A program made the translations under genes and the position numbers. 64,000 nt of DNA from Sporosarcina ureae. Lineage in GTDB: Bacteria > Bacillota > Bacilli > Bacillales_A > Planococcaceae. Shown here in pieces: positions 17,669 through 26,028 of the stretch (the first letter of the stretch is position 1; each line of letters begins with the position of its first letter). The stretch is taken from assembly GCF_002101375.1 (NCBI RefSeq), contig NZ_CP015207.1, positions 2,310,001 to 2,374,000 of the forward strand, read 5' to 3'. The notes under the pieces are model-generated. The model was given only the letters and a program-made list of their open reading frames with translations, was not told the DNA's origin and did no database searches.

Positions 17669-17857
17669 ATGAGCAATAAAACTACTTTTGCCGTTATTTT
17701 ACTTTCGGGAGGCTATGAACTAGCTCTTGATAGGTATGTAATACCAAGAACTTTAATGATTATTTTCGTATTGTCTTTTCTATTTAAATTAGGTTTGGTT
17801 TTAGTTGAGCAAAAGACATATAACTTTTCATCAGAATCGGGGGCATTACAAGCATAG
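17669..17857 (+). CDS. Possible short membrane protein
   Basis: A 62-residue open frame with one clear hydrophobic helix (about residues 27-46, RTLMIIFVLSFLFKLGLVLV). The ribosome site is weak (GGGG at about 17658). It lies between two better-supported small membrane protein genes of the same low G+C. It could be a real single-pass protein, a remnant of a longer gene, or a chance frame. Confidence 0.35.
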   Translation: MSNKTTFAVILLSGGYELALDRYVIPRTLMIIFVLSFLFKLGLVLVEQKTYNFSSESGALQA

Positions 17858-17917
17858 CTTTGTTCCAGAATAGGACCATATTAAGATTGATTGAAATTCA
17901 GAAAGAGGGTGAAACTA

Positions 17918-18256
17918 ATGGTTAGCAGTAGTATTGGAAATGTTAAAACTCATAAAAAAATCGGATGGGGTTCATTGTCGTTACTGCTATTTATATTGGG
18001 TTTATTATTTTCTGTCTCCTTTGGAAAATACGATGCTATTGGCGATTATATCTTGCGTCTCATACGTGTAAAACCTTGGTCAAATGTTAATACAGGTATG
18101 CATTATACAGTGTTTTATTCTCTTGCTTTTTATATACCAGCACTAATTATTGGTTATAAATTCAAGAGCGATTGGGGAGCAAAAGTAGGTAGAATTTTAT
18201 CAACGATCTTGGTTCTTTCTATTCTGGTAACACTATTGTTTTTCGTGATTATTTAA
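17918..18256 (+). CDS. Small membrane protein, unknown
   Basis: A 112-residue protein with three likely transmembrane helices (about residues 17-36, 61-80 and 90-111). The ATG at 17918 follows GAAAGAGGG; an upstream ATG at 17891 has no ribosome site. I cannot assign a family. It is the last of three small, AT-richer membrane protein genes, and a GC-rich hairpin element lies just downstream. Confidence 0.6.
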   Translation: MVSSSIGNVKTHKKIGWGSLSLLLFILGLLFSVSFGKYDAIGDYILRLIRVKPWSNVNTGMHYTVFYSLAFYIPALIIGYKFKSDWGAKVGRILSTILVLSILVTLLFFVII

Positions 18257-18309
18257 AACTTTCAATAATCGGGGGCGATTGTGTAGCGTGGTTTATTTGC
18301 ACTCGCCTA

Positions 18310-18437
18310 GTTGATCGGAGTGGAAGCCGGCGACTCCGGGAGGATCAGCGGGACAGGTGAAACACCTAGCGAGCGAAGCGAGGAGTGTGGTTCACCGCCC
18401 GCCCTCCGGAACGCGTCCGGCTGCAACGCAGATCAAC
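18310..18437. repeat. GC-rich palindromic intergenic element, single copy
   Basis: A 128-bp imperfect palindrome bounded by GTTGATC and GATCAAC. Its interior carries the family core: GGCGACTCC, GGATCAGC, GACAGGTGA, AGCGAGCGAAGCGAG, GGTTCACC, then a GCGTCC end. Related copies occur at 27979-28399, 31812-32182, 40763-41336, 45043-45441 and 53211-55170. It fills most of the 350-bp gap between 18257 and 18607. Confidence 0.85.
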
Positions 18438-18544
18438 GGGTTCTAACCCAAACTGTCAATTAGTAGTGGGATCGTAGGATTTACGAATTAATTTGGTTAG
18501 TATATCTTACTTTATTTACACTAAACCATTAATAAAAAGACATG

Positions 18545-18580
18545 CAAAAAACCGCTAATTCATATACGAATTAACGGTCC
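18545..18580 (-). terminator. Terminator of the YusW-like lipoprotein gene
   Basis: ACCGCTAATTC pairs with GAATTAACGGT, and the minus strand continues into TTTTTT. It lies just past the stop of the gene at 18608. Confidence 0.85.
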
Positions 18581-18607
18581 GCTTTATTCTGCATTTTGTA
18601 CCAGCTA

Positions 18608-19063
18608 TTACTTCTTCTCATCAATATGAAGAGACTTGTCGTCTGTAAACTGTACATCCAACTCGAATTCATCATACGTATCGAGACCGTACCACTGCAA
18701 AATGCGATCAATCGCTTCTTCTTTAGTAGTCCCGCTATCAATCAAAATTTCCATAAACATTTTATGCATATCGTCAATCGCTTCATTGCCTTCTAGATTG
18801 ACTTCTTGGAACTCATTGACATACTCTGCATCACCAGGCTTTACATCTTCATAATCCGTCTCGATTTTCTTATTGTCTTTCTTGATCGTTAAATCGAAAT
18901 CTGTGAAGCCGTAACCGTCACCCGTGTTTATGGTACTACCTTCACCCTCATTTTCAATGCTGACCGCATCGTCATTGTTTGGTGCTTCGTCTTTTGACGC
19001 GCAGCCTCCGAGAAGTAAAATAGATGAAACTCCTGCAATGGATAACATTCGCATTACTGACAT
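18608..19063 (-). CDS. YusW-like lipoprotein
   Basis: A 151-residue precursor with a lipoprotein signal ending LLLGGCAS (lipobox, Cys about residue 21). An acidic linker follows, and then a compact domain containing FTDFDLTIKKDNKKIETDY and a C-terminal ILQWYGLDTYDEFELDVQFTD, which I associate with the YusW family of Bacillus lipoproteins. The ATG at 19063 follows AAAGGGTGG; the GTG at 19072 is inside that site. Membrane-attached on the outer face; function unknown. Monocistronic, ending in its own terminator. Confidence 0.75.
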   Translation of the reverse strand: MSVMRMLSIAGVSSILLLGGCASKDEAPNNDDAVSIENEGEGSTINTGDGYGFTDFDLTIKKDNKKIETDYEDVKPGDAEYVNEFQEVNLEGNEAIDDMHKMFMEILIDSGTTKEEAIDRILQWYGLDTYDEFELDVQFTDDKSLHIDEKK

Positions 19064-19170
19064 AAGCGCCACCCTTTCTAAAGTATATACTACTTGTATT
19101 ATCTCCTTAAAAGAGCGACCTTAAACAAAAAATGATCTCTTTGTAGACAGGTGGGTGAGGAAAAGCTTAA

Positions 19171-20187
19171 TTAATTATACTTTCGCTCCATAATTGAACC
19201 GAGCATCTGTCGAATCGGTAAGACTTGTCCGCTTGGTAGTCGAATCTTTCCATGAAAATAGCCGACATATTGATTAACCGACATCTTGCGTACGATATAA
19301 TCATCAAGTGTTGGACATTGGAAAAATGGTTTAAACGTCAACTGGATATCATCCGAAAATTTTGTGTGGATTTTCCATGCGCTTTTCGGGTCTTCCTTAT
19401 CGCTATCGAATAGTACATCCTCATGAAATTTATACATAGTGCCTTCAACGAAGACGGCATTTTCCGTCAGTCCCGTACCGTCCGTCCAACTACCACCGAA
19501 ATTCAAGCCAATCCGTTTACCACTTGTCCGCTGGGAAGCCATCGCCCAGTCCCAATTCGTTCGGGTATTCCACACGCCGCGGCCAAAATCACAAACGGCA
19601 AAACTGTAATATGGATTGAAATCAAAACGTCGATCACCAAAACGCACATATCCACCGGTCGGCATAATCGAATGTTTGGAAGTGAAGTGAAATGAGTCCC
19701 GACTTTTCGGAATGACTACATTCAATGATTCATCATTCTCGGGATGAATAATATGCAAATCTGCATGCAATACTTCATTATCAAAATCAGGAATGACAAT
19801 GGATAGATGCGTTTCGCCTTGCATATGAACGAATTGAATCGTAATATCGTCGTGTACGAACTTGATACTATCGAGGGCTTCCTCTGGCATTTTAATACGT
19901 CTTCCAAAAGGGAGAGTTACATGTTTTTCATAGAAACGCTGGGTTTCATAGTTGAGTATGTAAATTAGACAAATTACTTTATGATCCAGATGTACAATCG
20001 AGGTAGTTAATAAAATGTCTTCCCCGTAGATGCACCAATTGTTCCAGCGTTTCTTCTTCATGAACTGTCCTCTTAAATTGCTTCTCACTAAAGGGCTGCG
20101 TGCGTATCCTATTGATTCAGGATTCAGAAGCCCTTTGGAGTCACACAGAGAAACAATTTCAGACAACTCTTTTTCTTCATGCTGCAT
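19171..20187 (-). CDS. DUF2804 family protein
   Basis: A 338-residue protein with features I associate with DUF2804: an N-terminal GLLNPESIGYARSPL-type motif, PFGRRIKMP, the central GRGVWNTRTNWDWA, and GLNFGGSWTDGTG. No signal peptide is evident. The ATG at 20187 follows AAAGGTGG at eight bases; the GTG at 20199 overlaps that site. Some relatives in the wider fold resemble lipocalin/hydroxyneurosporene-synthase-like proteins, but I would not assign an activity. It is a single gene, divergent from tRNA-Ala. Confidence 0.8.
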   Translation of the reverse strand: MQHEEKELSEIVSLCDSKGLLNPESIGYARSPLVRSNLRGQFMKKKRWNNWCIYGEDILLTTSIVHLDHKVICLIYILNYETQRFYEKHVTLPFGRRIKMPEEALDSIKFVHDDITIQFVHMQGETHLSIVIPDFDNEVLHADLHIIHPENDESLNVVIPKSRDSFHFTSKHSIMPTGGYVRFGDRRFDFNPYYSFAVCDFGRGVWNTRTNWDWAMASQRTSGKRIGLNFGGSWTDGTGLTENAVFVEGTMYKFHEDVLFDSDKEDPKSAWKIHTKFSDDIQLTFKPFFQCPTLDDYIVRKMSVNQYVGYFHGKIRLPSGQVLPIRQMLGSIMERKYN

Positions 20188-20260
20188 ACTCTTAACCACC
20201 TTTCTTGCCTATTGTCTTTTAAACGAACAGTTGATATACTCTATATTGTACCAGATATGA

Positions 20261-20333
20261 GGGGCATTAGCTCAGCTGGGAGAGCGTTGCGCTGGCAGTG
20301 CAAAGGTCAGGGGTTCGAGCCCCCTATGCTCCA
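20261..20333 (+). tRNA. tRNA-Ala (GGC)
   Basis: A full cloverleaf of 73 bases: acceptor GGGGCAT with ATGCTCC, D-stem GCTC/GAGC, anticodon stem TTGCG/TGCAA with loop CTGGCAG (anticodon GGC), T-stem AGGGG/CCCCT with TTCGAGC, and discriminator A. The CCA end is not encoded. It stands alone, not in an rRNA or tRNA cluster. Confidence 0.97.
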
Positions 20334-20344
20334 TAAAAGTAATG

Positions 20345-20386
20345 ACGGCAGTTCTTGAGAGAAATCTCTAAGAACTGTCGTTTTTT
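20345..20386 (+). terminator. Terminator after tRNA-Ala
   Basis: ACGGCAGTTCTT.GAGAG pairs with CTCT.AAGAACTGTCGT, followed by TTTTTT, 12 bp beyond the tRNA. Confidence 0.9.
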
Positions 20387-20554
20387 GATTCGAGGCGATA
20401 CTAGTATTACTATATTCCCCTTCGTCATGCATAATGAAACTATTTACTATTGTATAATTATTCACCATGATGTATATTAAATAGTATAGAAAGTAATCGT
20501 TATAAGATCTTATCCGATATAGGGAGTATACAAGCAAACGTATACATATACTTG

Positions 20555-20583
20555 TAGACAGTTGGTAGGTGGTATCTTATAAT
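20555..20583 (+). promoter_or_regulatory. Sigma-A-type promoter of the amino-acid ABC operon
   Basis: TAGACA (20555-20560) and TATAAT (20578-20583) are separated by 17 bp, 50 bp before the solute-binding protein start. The 250-bp region upstream is very AT-rich and shows no leader RNA that I recognise. Confidence 0.6.
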
Positions 20584-20633
20584 TGTATTAATTTAGAATA
20601 TTTATACCAGCAAAGAGAGAGAAGGGGAAATGT

Positions 20634-21455
20634 ATGAAGAAGATGTTTACAGCACTATTACTAATCCTAATATTGGTCGTCGCGGGTTGTAGTAGTAACG
20701 ATGGAGGATCAGGGTCAACAGAGAAGTCCACGTTAAAGAATATTAAAGACAACAAAAAATTGGTGATCGGAATTGCGCCAGGTTATTTCCCTTTTGAAAT
20801 GAAAAGCATCGATGGCGGTTTTGTCGGTTACGATATCGATCTAGCAAACGCAGTAGGTGAAGCGCTCAATACGGAAGTAGAATTTAAGCAATTCGTATTT
20901 GACGGCTTAGGACCAGCTTTGCAAATAGGTGAAGTCGATATGGTTATCGCAGGTATGACGATTCGTGGGGATCGTGCACTATCCATTAGCATGTCCAATC
21001 CTTACTATAAAACAGGCCAGGCGATCATGGTGCCAGCTGCCAATAAAGGTATCAAATCATGGGAAGAGCTTGACGTCAAAGGGAATAAAATTGCTGTAGG
21101 TATCGGGACTACGGGTGCATTGCTTGCGAAGTCTCAGTTCAAAAATGCGGAAGTAGTAGATTTCGAAGATTTCCCGTTGGCAGCTACGACAATGGGTTCA
21201 GGACAAGCTGATGCAGTCGTTTACGATGAACCTGCTATTGCGGTATGGCGCTTAGAGCACGAAGGGGAAGTTCATCAGCTCGAAGGTTTGCTGTCTGCTG
21301 AAAACTTAGGGATTGCAGTGAAGAAAAATGATTTTGAAACGATTCAATGGTTGAATTCATTCTTGCATAGCTATGTGGATAGCCCGGAAGAATTGGCATC
21401 CAGAAGTCGCTGGTTTGAGGAAAGCGACTGGCTAGATAAGGTTTCGGGAGAATAA
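20634..21455 (+). CDS. Amino-acid ABC transporter, solute-binding lipoprotein
   Basis: A 273-residue precursor with a lipoprotein signal (LVVAGCSS, Cys near residue 19) and a family-3 periplasmic-binding-protein fold: LVIGIAPGYFPFEM, GYDIDLANAVGEAL, DMVIAGMTIRGDRA, AVGIGTTGALLA, DAVVYDEPA. These are typical of binding proteins for glutamine, arginine and other polar amino acids. AAGGGGAA precedes the ATG. It is first in a three-gene operon with permease and ATPase. The specific ligand cannot be read from sequence. Confidence 0.92.
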   Translation: MKKMFTALLLILILVVAGCSSNDGGSGSTEKSTLKNIKDNKKLVIGIAPGYFPFEMKSIDGGFVGYDIDLANAVGEALNTEVEFKQFVFDGLGPALQIGEVDMVIAGMTIRGDRALSISMSNPYYKTGQAIMVPAANKGIKSWEELDVKGNKIAVGIGTTGALLAKSQFKNAEVVDFEDFPLAATTMGSGQADAVVYDEPAIAVWRLEHEGEVHQLEGLLSAENLGIAVKKNDFETIQWLNSFLHSYVDSPEELASRSRWFEESDWLDKVSGE

Positions 21456-21456
21456 T

Positions 21457-22125
21457 ATGGGCGGTTATGAATATGACTTCAGTGTAATATCGCAAAATAT
21501 GGATATCTTTATTGCAGGGGCGTTGAAAACACTTGAAATTTCAGCGATCGCATTATTACTGGCTATTCCCCTAGGTATTATGATTGGAATGGGTAGGATT
21601 TCCCGCAATAGTTTCATCCGTATTCTTTCCTCAGCTTATGTAGAAGTCATGCGCGGCGTGCCGTTGCTAGTATTGTTGATTTGGATTTTCTTTGTACTCG
21701 GCCAATTTTTAAAACTCGGTTCTTATTGGGCATCGATTATCGGTCTAGCTGTCTTTACCGCAGCATTCATAGCAGAAATCGTTCGTTCAGGAATACAAGG
21801 AGTGCCAAGAGGGCAGATGGAAGCGGCTCGTTCGTCAGGCATGACGTACTGGCAGGCAATGCGCTTGATCGTCTTACCGCAAGCATTCCGACGAGTTCTA
21901 CCGCCACTAGCTTCACAATTCATCATGCTAATTAAAGACTCTTCTTTGATCTCGGTCATCGGTGCAACGGAATTAACGTTGAACGCAAAGAATCTCGTTG
22001 CCACTAGTATGCGTTCCATTGAAGTATGGACATTCATCGGTTTCGTTTACTTTGCGATGACGTTCACGTTATCCATGATCATTCGGGCGATCGAACAAAA
22101 ATTATTAGCTAGAGAAAATTCATGA
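21457..22125 (+). CDS. Amino-acid ABC transporter permease
   Basis: A 222-residue permease of the His/Glu/Gln/Arg (HEQRo) type with about five helices. The EAA loop that contacts the ATPase reads EAARSSGMTYWQAMRLIVLPQAFRR in substance (about residues 128-152). It starts 1 bp after the binding-protein stop and is probably translationally coupled; the GGGAG inside the end of the upstream gene serves as ribosome site. Confidence 0.92.
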   Translation: MGGYEYDFSVISQNMDIFIAGALKTLEISAIALLLAIPLGIMIGMGRISRNSFIRILSSAYVEVMRGVPLLVLLIWIFFVLGQFLKLGSYWASIIGLAVFTAAFIAEIVRSGIQGVPRGQMEAARSSGMTYWQAMRLIVLPQAFRRVLPPLASQFIMLIKDSSLISVIGATELTLNAKNLVATSMRSIEVWTFIGFVYFAMTFTLSMIIRAIEQKLLARENS

Positions 22126-22150
22126 AGTTTGATGTGAAGGAGTGCCAGAA

Positions 22151-22879
22151 ATGATTTCTATAAAAAACGTAAATAAAACATTCGGTATGAACCAAGTGCT
22201 GACAGATGTCACGCTTGAAGTACCTAAATCAAACGTTGTGGCCATCATAGGCCCAAGTGGAGCAGGAAAGTCTACATTAATTCGCACGATCAATGCGCTC
22301 GAGCCAATTGATGACGGAGAAATTGTAGTAGACGGCGTTTCCATCCACGATAGAAAAGTGAATATTAATAAAGCGCGTTCTGAAATCGGCTTCGTTTTCC
22401 AAAGCTTTAATCTCTATCCTTTCCTCACGGCGTTGCAAAATGTCACACTTGCGCCTATCAATGTAAAAGGACTAAGCAAAAGTGCAGCGGAAACGCGAGG
22501 GAAGGAGTTACTGACTTCGCTCGGTCTCGGCGATAAATTCGACGCGTATCCGAACCGACTATCAGGTGGTCAACAACAACGTGTCGCGATAGCACGTGCA
22601 CTCGCAATGGATCCGCAAGTGATGCTTTTCGATGAGCCGACTTCGGCACTCGATCCTGAGATGGTCACCGAAGTTCTCGATGCGATCCGTAAACTTGCTG
22701 AAAGTGGTATGACGATGGTCGTCGTGACCCATGAAATGGGCTTCGCCAAAGAAATTTGCGATGAGATCATCTTCATGGCAGACGGTAAAGTCGTGGAACA
22801 GGCATCACCTGCCAAGTTCTTCACGAATCCTGATTCTGAACGTGCCCAAAACTTTTTATCGAAAGTGTTACATCATTAA
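22151..22879 (+). CDS. Amino-acid ABC transporter ATP-binding protein
   Basis: A 242-residue ABC ATPase of the GlnQ type. Walker [11 protein letters not shown]-loop [10 protein letters not shown], signature LSGGQQQR, Walker [15 protein letters not shown] and switch His VTHEMGF are all intact. The ATG at 22151 is eight bases after AAGGAG; the GTG at 22142 overlaps that site and is rejected. It closes the operon, and a terminator follows eight bases after the stop. Confidence 0.92.
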   Translation: MISIKNVNKTFGMNQVLTDVTLEVPKSNVVAIIGPSGAGKSTLIRTINALEPIDDGEIVVDGVSIHDRKVNINKARSEIGFVFQSFNLYPFLTALQNVTLAPINVKGLSKSAAETRGKELLTSLGLGDKFDAYPNRLSGGQQQRVAIARALAMDPQVMLFDEPTSALDPEMVTEVLDAIRKLAESGMTMVVVTHEMGFAKEICDEIIFMADGKVVEQASPAKFFTNPDSERAQNFLSKVLHH

Positions 22880-22886
22880 TTGAACG

Positions 22887-22926
22887 TCCCTCGTTGTCAT
22901 ATGATATGGCAAGGAGGGATTTTTTG
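22887..22926 (+). terminator. Terminator that overlaps the ribosome site and start of the next gene
   Basis: TCCCTCGTTGTCATA pairs with TATGGCAAGGAGGGA (one mismatch, one G-T pair) and continues into TTTTTT. The 3' arm contains AAGGAGGG and the T run contains the TTG start at 22924 of the amidase-like gene. The hairpin would therefore both end the ABC transcript and mask the ribosome site in any read-through RNA. Confidence 0.75.
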
Positions 22927-23409
22927 TACGATCGACAAGCAGCAGTAGACTATGCGGATAAGTGGTGGAATAGCAGAAACCCTGCCTTTCCAAGTTTTGA
23001 AGATGACTGTACGAATTTCATTTCACAATGTCTGTTGGCGGGTGGAGCACCTATGCATGGACAACCAAATCGCGAAAAGGGTTGGTGGATGCAAAAAGGT
23101 ACGTGGAGCTTCAGTTATACCGTTGCTCACTCCATGCGATGGTACTTAGCGACATCTACAAAAGGACTGACTGCAACTCAAGTAAAAACGCCTCAAGAAT
23201 TACAGCTGGGAGATGTCATTTCATATGATTTCCATGGGGATGGCCGTTTCGATCATACGACAATCGTGACTGCCAAGAATGGGGATATGCCGCTCGTCAA
23301 TGCGCATACGTATGATGCGTATCATCGTACATGGGATTATAAAGACTCTTATGCTTACTCACCGAATGCGAAGTATATCTTCTTCAAAATTAATGATCAT
23401 TTCTCATAA
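22924..23409 (+). CDS. Amidase-domain protein (Amidase_6-like)
   Basis: A 161-residue protein resembling the putative amidase domain found in Bacillus cell-wall-associated proteins: YDRQAAVDYADKWW, DCTNFISQCLLAGGAPM with a likely nucleophile Cys, LQLGDVISYDFHGDGRFDHT with a likely catalytic His, and VNAHTYDA. No signal peptide. The proposed start is TTG at 22924, six bases after AAGGAGGG; the longer frame from 22894 runs through the terminator stem. The fold is NlpC/P60-like, so amide or peptide hydrolysis is plausible. Possibly a spore or cytoplasmic protein, since export signals are absent. Confidence 0.75.
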   Translation: MYDRQAAVDYADKWWNSRNPAFPSFEDDCTNFISQCLLAGGAPMHGQPNREKGWWMQKGTWSFSYTVAHSMRWYLATSTKGLTATQVKTPQELQLGDVISYDFHGDGRFDHTTIVTAKNGDMPLVNAHTYDAYHRTWDYKDSYAYSPNAKYIFFKINDHFS

Positions 23410-23513
23410 TTGTCCAGTTTTGCATCAAAGTGTTTCTCATAGCCTCTAGTAACAGACTACCAAGTTAGGGTATAATGAAAAGCAGATACTTATTGCAAAG
23501 GAGAAGGTTGAGT

Positions 23514-24110
23514 GTGAATGAACAAGCATTATCGGTAAGAGAGGCCATCGTCACACGGCGCTCTATTAAGAATTTTAACGGACAACCGATCGAACCAGAG
23601 ATCATTCCAGAAATTATAGAAGATGCCGTTTGGGCTCCAAACCACGGAAACCGTAATCCTTGGCGATTAATCGTAGCGATAGGTGAACAGTATGAACAGC
23701 TTTTGGACGTCTTGAAGGAGTTCGGTGTAGCAAATTGGAAGCAGCTTTCTGACGAGGATCTCGAAAAACAAATGAAGAAGTTCTCGACTGCCAGTGCAGC
23801 TGTATTCGTCATCGTACCTGAAGATGTACGCCAAAAAGAGCGGCTAGAGGATTACGCAGCAGCCAGCGTACTAATTCAAAATATCCAATTGCTTGCTTGG
23901 GATAAAGGAATAGGTACTTGTTGGAAAACACCACCTTTCATCGACAACCCGAAATTTCGCGAACGTTTAGGTGTAGAGGCAGGCGAGCGCATCATCAGCA
24001 TGTTGCAGTTCGGCTATTTCGACACGTCGCCGAAAGCTCCACCGCGTAAGTCGGTAGAGGAAATCCTAACGTACTTTGGTAATTATGAGGACGAAGAAGA
24101 GGAATCTTGA
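23514..24110 (+). CDS. Nitroreductase-family flavoprotein
   Basis: A 198-residue FMN-dependent nitroreductase-type protein: VREAIVTRRSIKNFNGQPI (FMN-binding Arg residues), AVWAPNHGNRNPWR, a central YAAASVLIQNIQLLAWDKGIGTCWKTPP, and a C-terminal IISMLQFGYFDT. GTG at 23514 is the best start (AAAGGAGAAGG upstream). An ATG at 23475 lies at the end of a TATAAT box (23471-23476) and is probably not translated. Physiological substrate unknown. It is followed by a terminator. Confidence 0.88.
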   Translation: MNEQALSVREAIVTRRSIKNFNGQPIEPEIIPEIIEDAVWAPNHGNRNPWRLIVAIGEQYEQLLDVLKEFGVANWKQLSDEDLEKQMKKFSTASAAVFVIVPEDVRQKERLEDYAAASVLIQNIQLLAWDKGIGTCWKTPPFIDNPKFRERLGVEAGERIISMLQFGYFDTSPKAPPRKSVEEILTYFGNYEDEEEES

Positions 24111-24138
24111 GAGTAGTAAAGTACCATTCTTCATGTAG

Positions 24139-24174
24139 AACAGGCTACCCCTTTTGTGGAGTAGCCTGTTTTTG
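24139..24174 (+). terminator. Terminator of the nitroreductase gene
   Basis: AACAGGCTAC pairs with GTAGCCTGTT around a CCCCTTTTGTGGA loop, followed by TTTTTG. Confidence 0.85.
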
Positions 24175-24194
24175 TTATGTGAAAAGGGAGGAGG

Positions 24195-24369
24195 CGCTCA
24201 TAGTTTTTAGTGAGTGATCTATTGCCATGTCTGGGCGCTCAATGCCTCCGCGTAACCGCTCAATCCAGCGTCACGAGCGCTCAATGCCTCCGCGTAACCG
24301 CTCAATCCAGCGTCACGAGCGCTCAATGCCTCCGCGCAACCGCTCAATCCAACGTCACAACCGCTCTAT
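24195..24369 (+). repeat. 21-bp phased box array 3
   Basis: A box CGCTCATA at 24195, a decayed position near 24216, then boxes at 24236, 24257, 24278, 24299, 24320, 24341 and 24362: exact 21-bp steps, mostly CGCTCAAT. The 42-bp superunit is repeated almost unchanged two and a half times. The array lies between the convergent nitroreductase and M20 peptidase genes and ends 33 bp from the peptidase stop. Confidence 0.9.
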
Positions 24370-24401
24370 CGCCCCAGTAGCCCCATCAACCCCCTCACAA
24401 A

Positions 24402-25784
24402 TCACAACCCGAGTTTTTCAATTTCTCCATAATAACTACTGATGACACGCAATCCTTTATCGAAATTCTCTAAATGGAAATGTTCATTCGGTGCATGGAA
24501 GTTTTCGGTATCCAGTCCGAAGCCCATTAAGACAACGGGTAACTTAAGAATTTCATCAAATGCTGCAACGATGGGTATGGAGCCGCCACCGCGGGTATAG
24601 ACGGTAGGTACACCGTATACTTGCTCGTATGCTCTGCCAGCCGCTTGAATCACTTCGTGGTCGTATGGTGTTAGGTAAGGCTTGCCTTTATCAAATTCAG
24701 TGACCGTTACTTCACATCCGACTGGTTCGTGTTTCGCAATGTGTGCACGTAGTTTTTCTATGATTTCATCTGGCTCTTGATCAGGAACTAGACGGCATGT
24801 GATTTTTGCACCTGCTTCGGAAGGGAGGACGGTTTTGATGCCTTCTCCTGAAAATCCACCAAATACACCGTTGATCTCGAGTGTAGGACGGGCCCATGTG
24901 CGTTCTGTGTACGTGTAGCCGGGCTCCCCAGTTAATTCTTTGACACCGACTTCTTTTTTCACTGCTTCTTTATCGAAGTCGAGAGCTGCCCAACCTGCGC
25001 GTTCTTCTTCCGTCAGATCGCGAACTTGATCGTAGAATCCGTCGATGGCGATAGTTCCTTCGGCGTCACGGAATGAAGCTAGAATTTCGACGAGTGCGTG
25101 GATTGGATTTTGAACACCGCCACCGTATAGTCCGGAGTGTAAGTCTCCTTTAGGACCTTTCACATCGATTTGTACGCCGGCTAATCCGCGCAGCCCGTAG
25201 CAAATGGCGGGCTGGCCAGGTCCGTACATGCCGGTATCTGAAATGACGATGAAATCTGCCGCCAGCTTATCTTGATTATTTTGGATATATTCTTCGAGGC
25301 TCGGGCTACCGATCTCTTCTTCCCCTTCAATAATCAGCTTGACGTTAACAGGGAGAGTGCCTTCAACATTCATCAGCGCTTCGATCGCTTTACTGTGCAT
25401 AAACACTTGCCCTTTATCATCGCTTGCTCCGCGTGCATATAATTTATTATCACGGATTGTTGCTTCAAACGGAGGTGTTTCCCATAAGTGAAGCGGATCA
25501 ACAGGTTGCACATCGTAGTGGCCATAGATCAGGATGGTTGGCTGACCTTCAGCATGTAACCAGTCTGCATAGACAACGGATTGTCCAGCCGTTTTTTCAA
25601 TCGACACGTTTTCTAATCCGACAGTTTCGAATTCATTCGCCAGCCATTCCGCCGCTTTTTGCATATCGGATTGATGTTCGGAAAGTGCACTGATACTTGG
25701 AATTGCCAAGAAGCTCGTTAACTCTTCCAAGTGGCGGTCACGGTTGTTTGTGAAATAGTGGTCCAATGCTTGTGATGAAGTCAT
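24402..25784 (-). CDS. M20-family dipeptidase/metallopeptidase
   Basis: A 460-residue zinc peptidase of the M20 (carnosinase/CNDP-like dipeptidase) family, full length. Metal ligands and catalytic residues are visible in YGHYDVQP (His), ARGASDDKGQ (bridging Asp), EGEEEIGSPS (catalytic Glu pair), VISDTGMYG (Asp) and ENFHAPNE (His). The dimerisation domain lies in the middle (about residues 190-320). The ATG follows AGAGGG. Probably cytoplasmic dipeptide hydrolysis. It is a lone gene, convergent with nitroreductase; array 3 sits just beyond its stop and I see no separate terminator. Confidence 0.92.
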   Translation of the reverse strand: MTSSQALDHYFTNNRDRHLEELTSFLAIPSISALSEHQSDMQKAAEWLANEFETVGLENVSIEKTAGQSVVYADWLHAEGQPTILIYGHYDVQPVDPLHLWETPPFEATIRDNKLYARGASDDKGQVFMHSKAIEALMNVEGTLPVNVKLIIEGEEEIGSPSLEEYIQNNQDKLAADFIVISDTGMYGPGQPAICYGLRGLAGVQIDVKGPKGDLHSGLYGGGVQNPIHALVEILASFRDAEGTIAIDGFYDQVRDLTEEERAGWAALDFDKEAVKKEVGVKELTGEPGYTYTERTWARPTLEINGVFGGFSGEGIKTVLPSEAGAKITCRLVPDQEPDEIIEKLRAHIAKHEPVGCEVTVTEFDKGKPYLTPYDHEVIQAAGRAYEQVYGVPTVYTRGGGSIPIVAAFDEILKLPVVLMGFGLDTENFHAPNEHFHLENFDKGLRVISSYYGEIEKLGL

Positions 25785-26028
25785 AGTAAACCCTCTTTTC
25801 TTTGGATATTTTCTATATCACAGTATAGCAGAAATTCGTGATGTATTAAGGTTTAGACACTTATGGATAAGGGAACCGAATGATAAAAGTATACGTCCTA
25901 CCTGTATGTAGCATTAACGATTCAGATTATATATGTGATATACTTATGCAATAAGAAATGTTGAATTCATGTTAATAATATCTGATGAATGATAACAAAT
26001 AAATGGAGAAACGTTGGAGGAGACGCAA

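Noticed and set aside
20388..20554. Leader riboswitch before the amino-acid ABC operon
   Set aside because: AT-rich with short inverted repeats only; no known aptamer core recognised.
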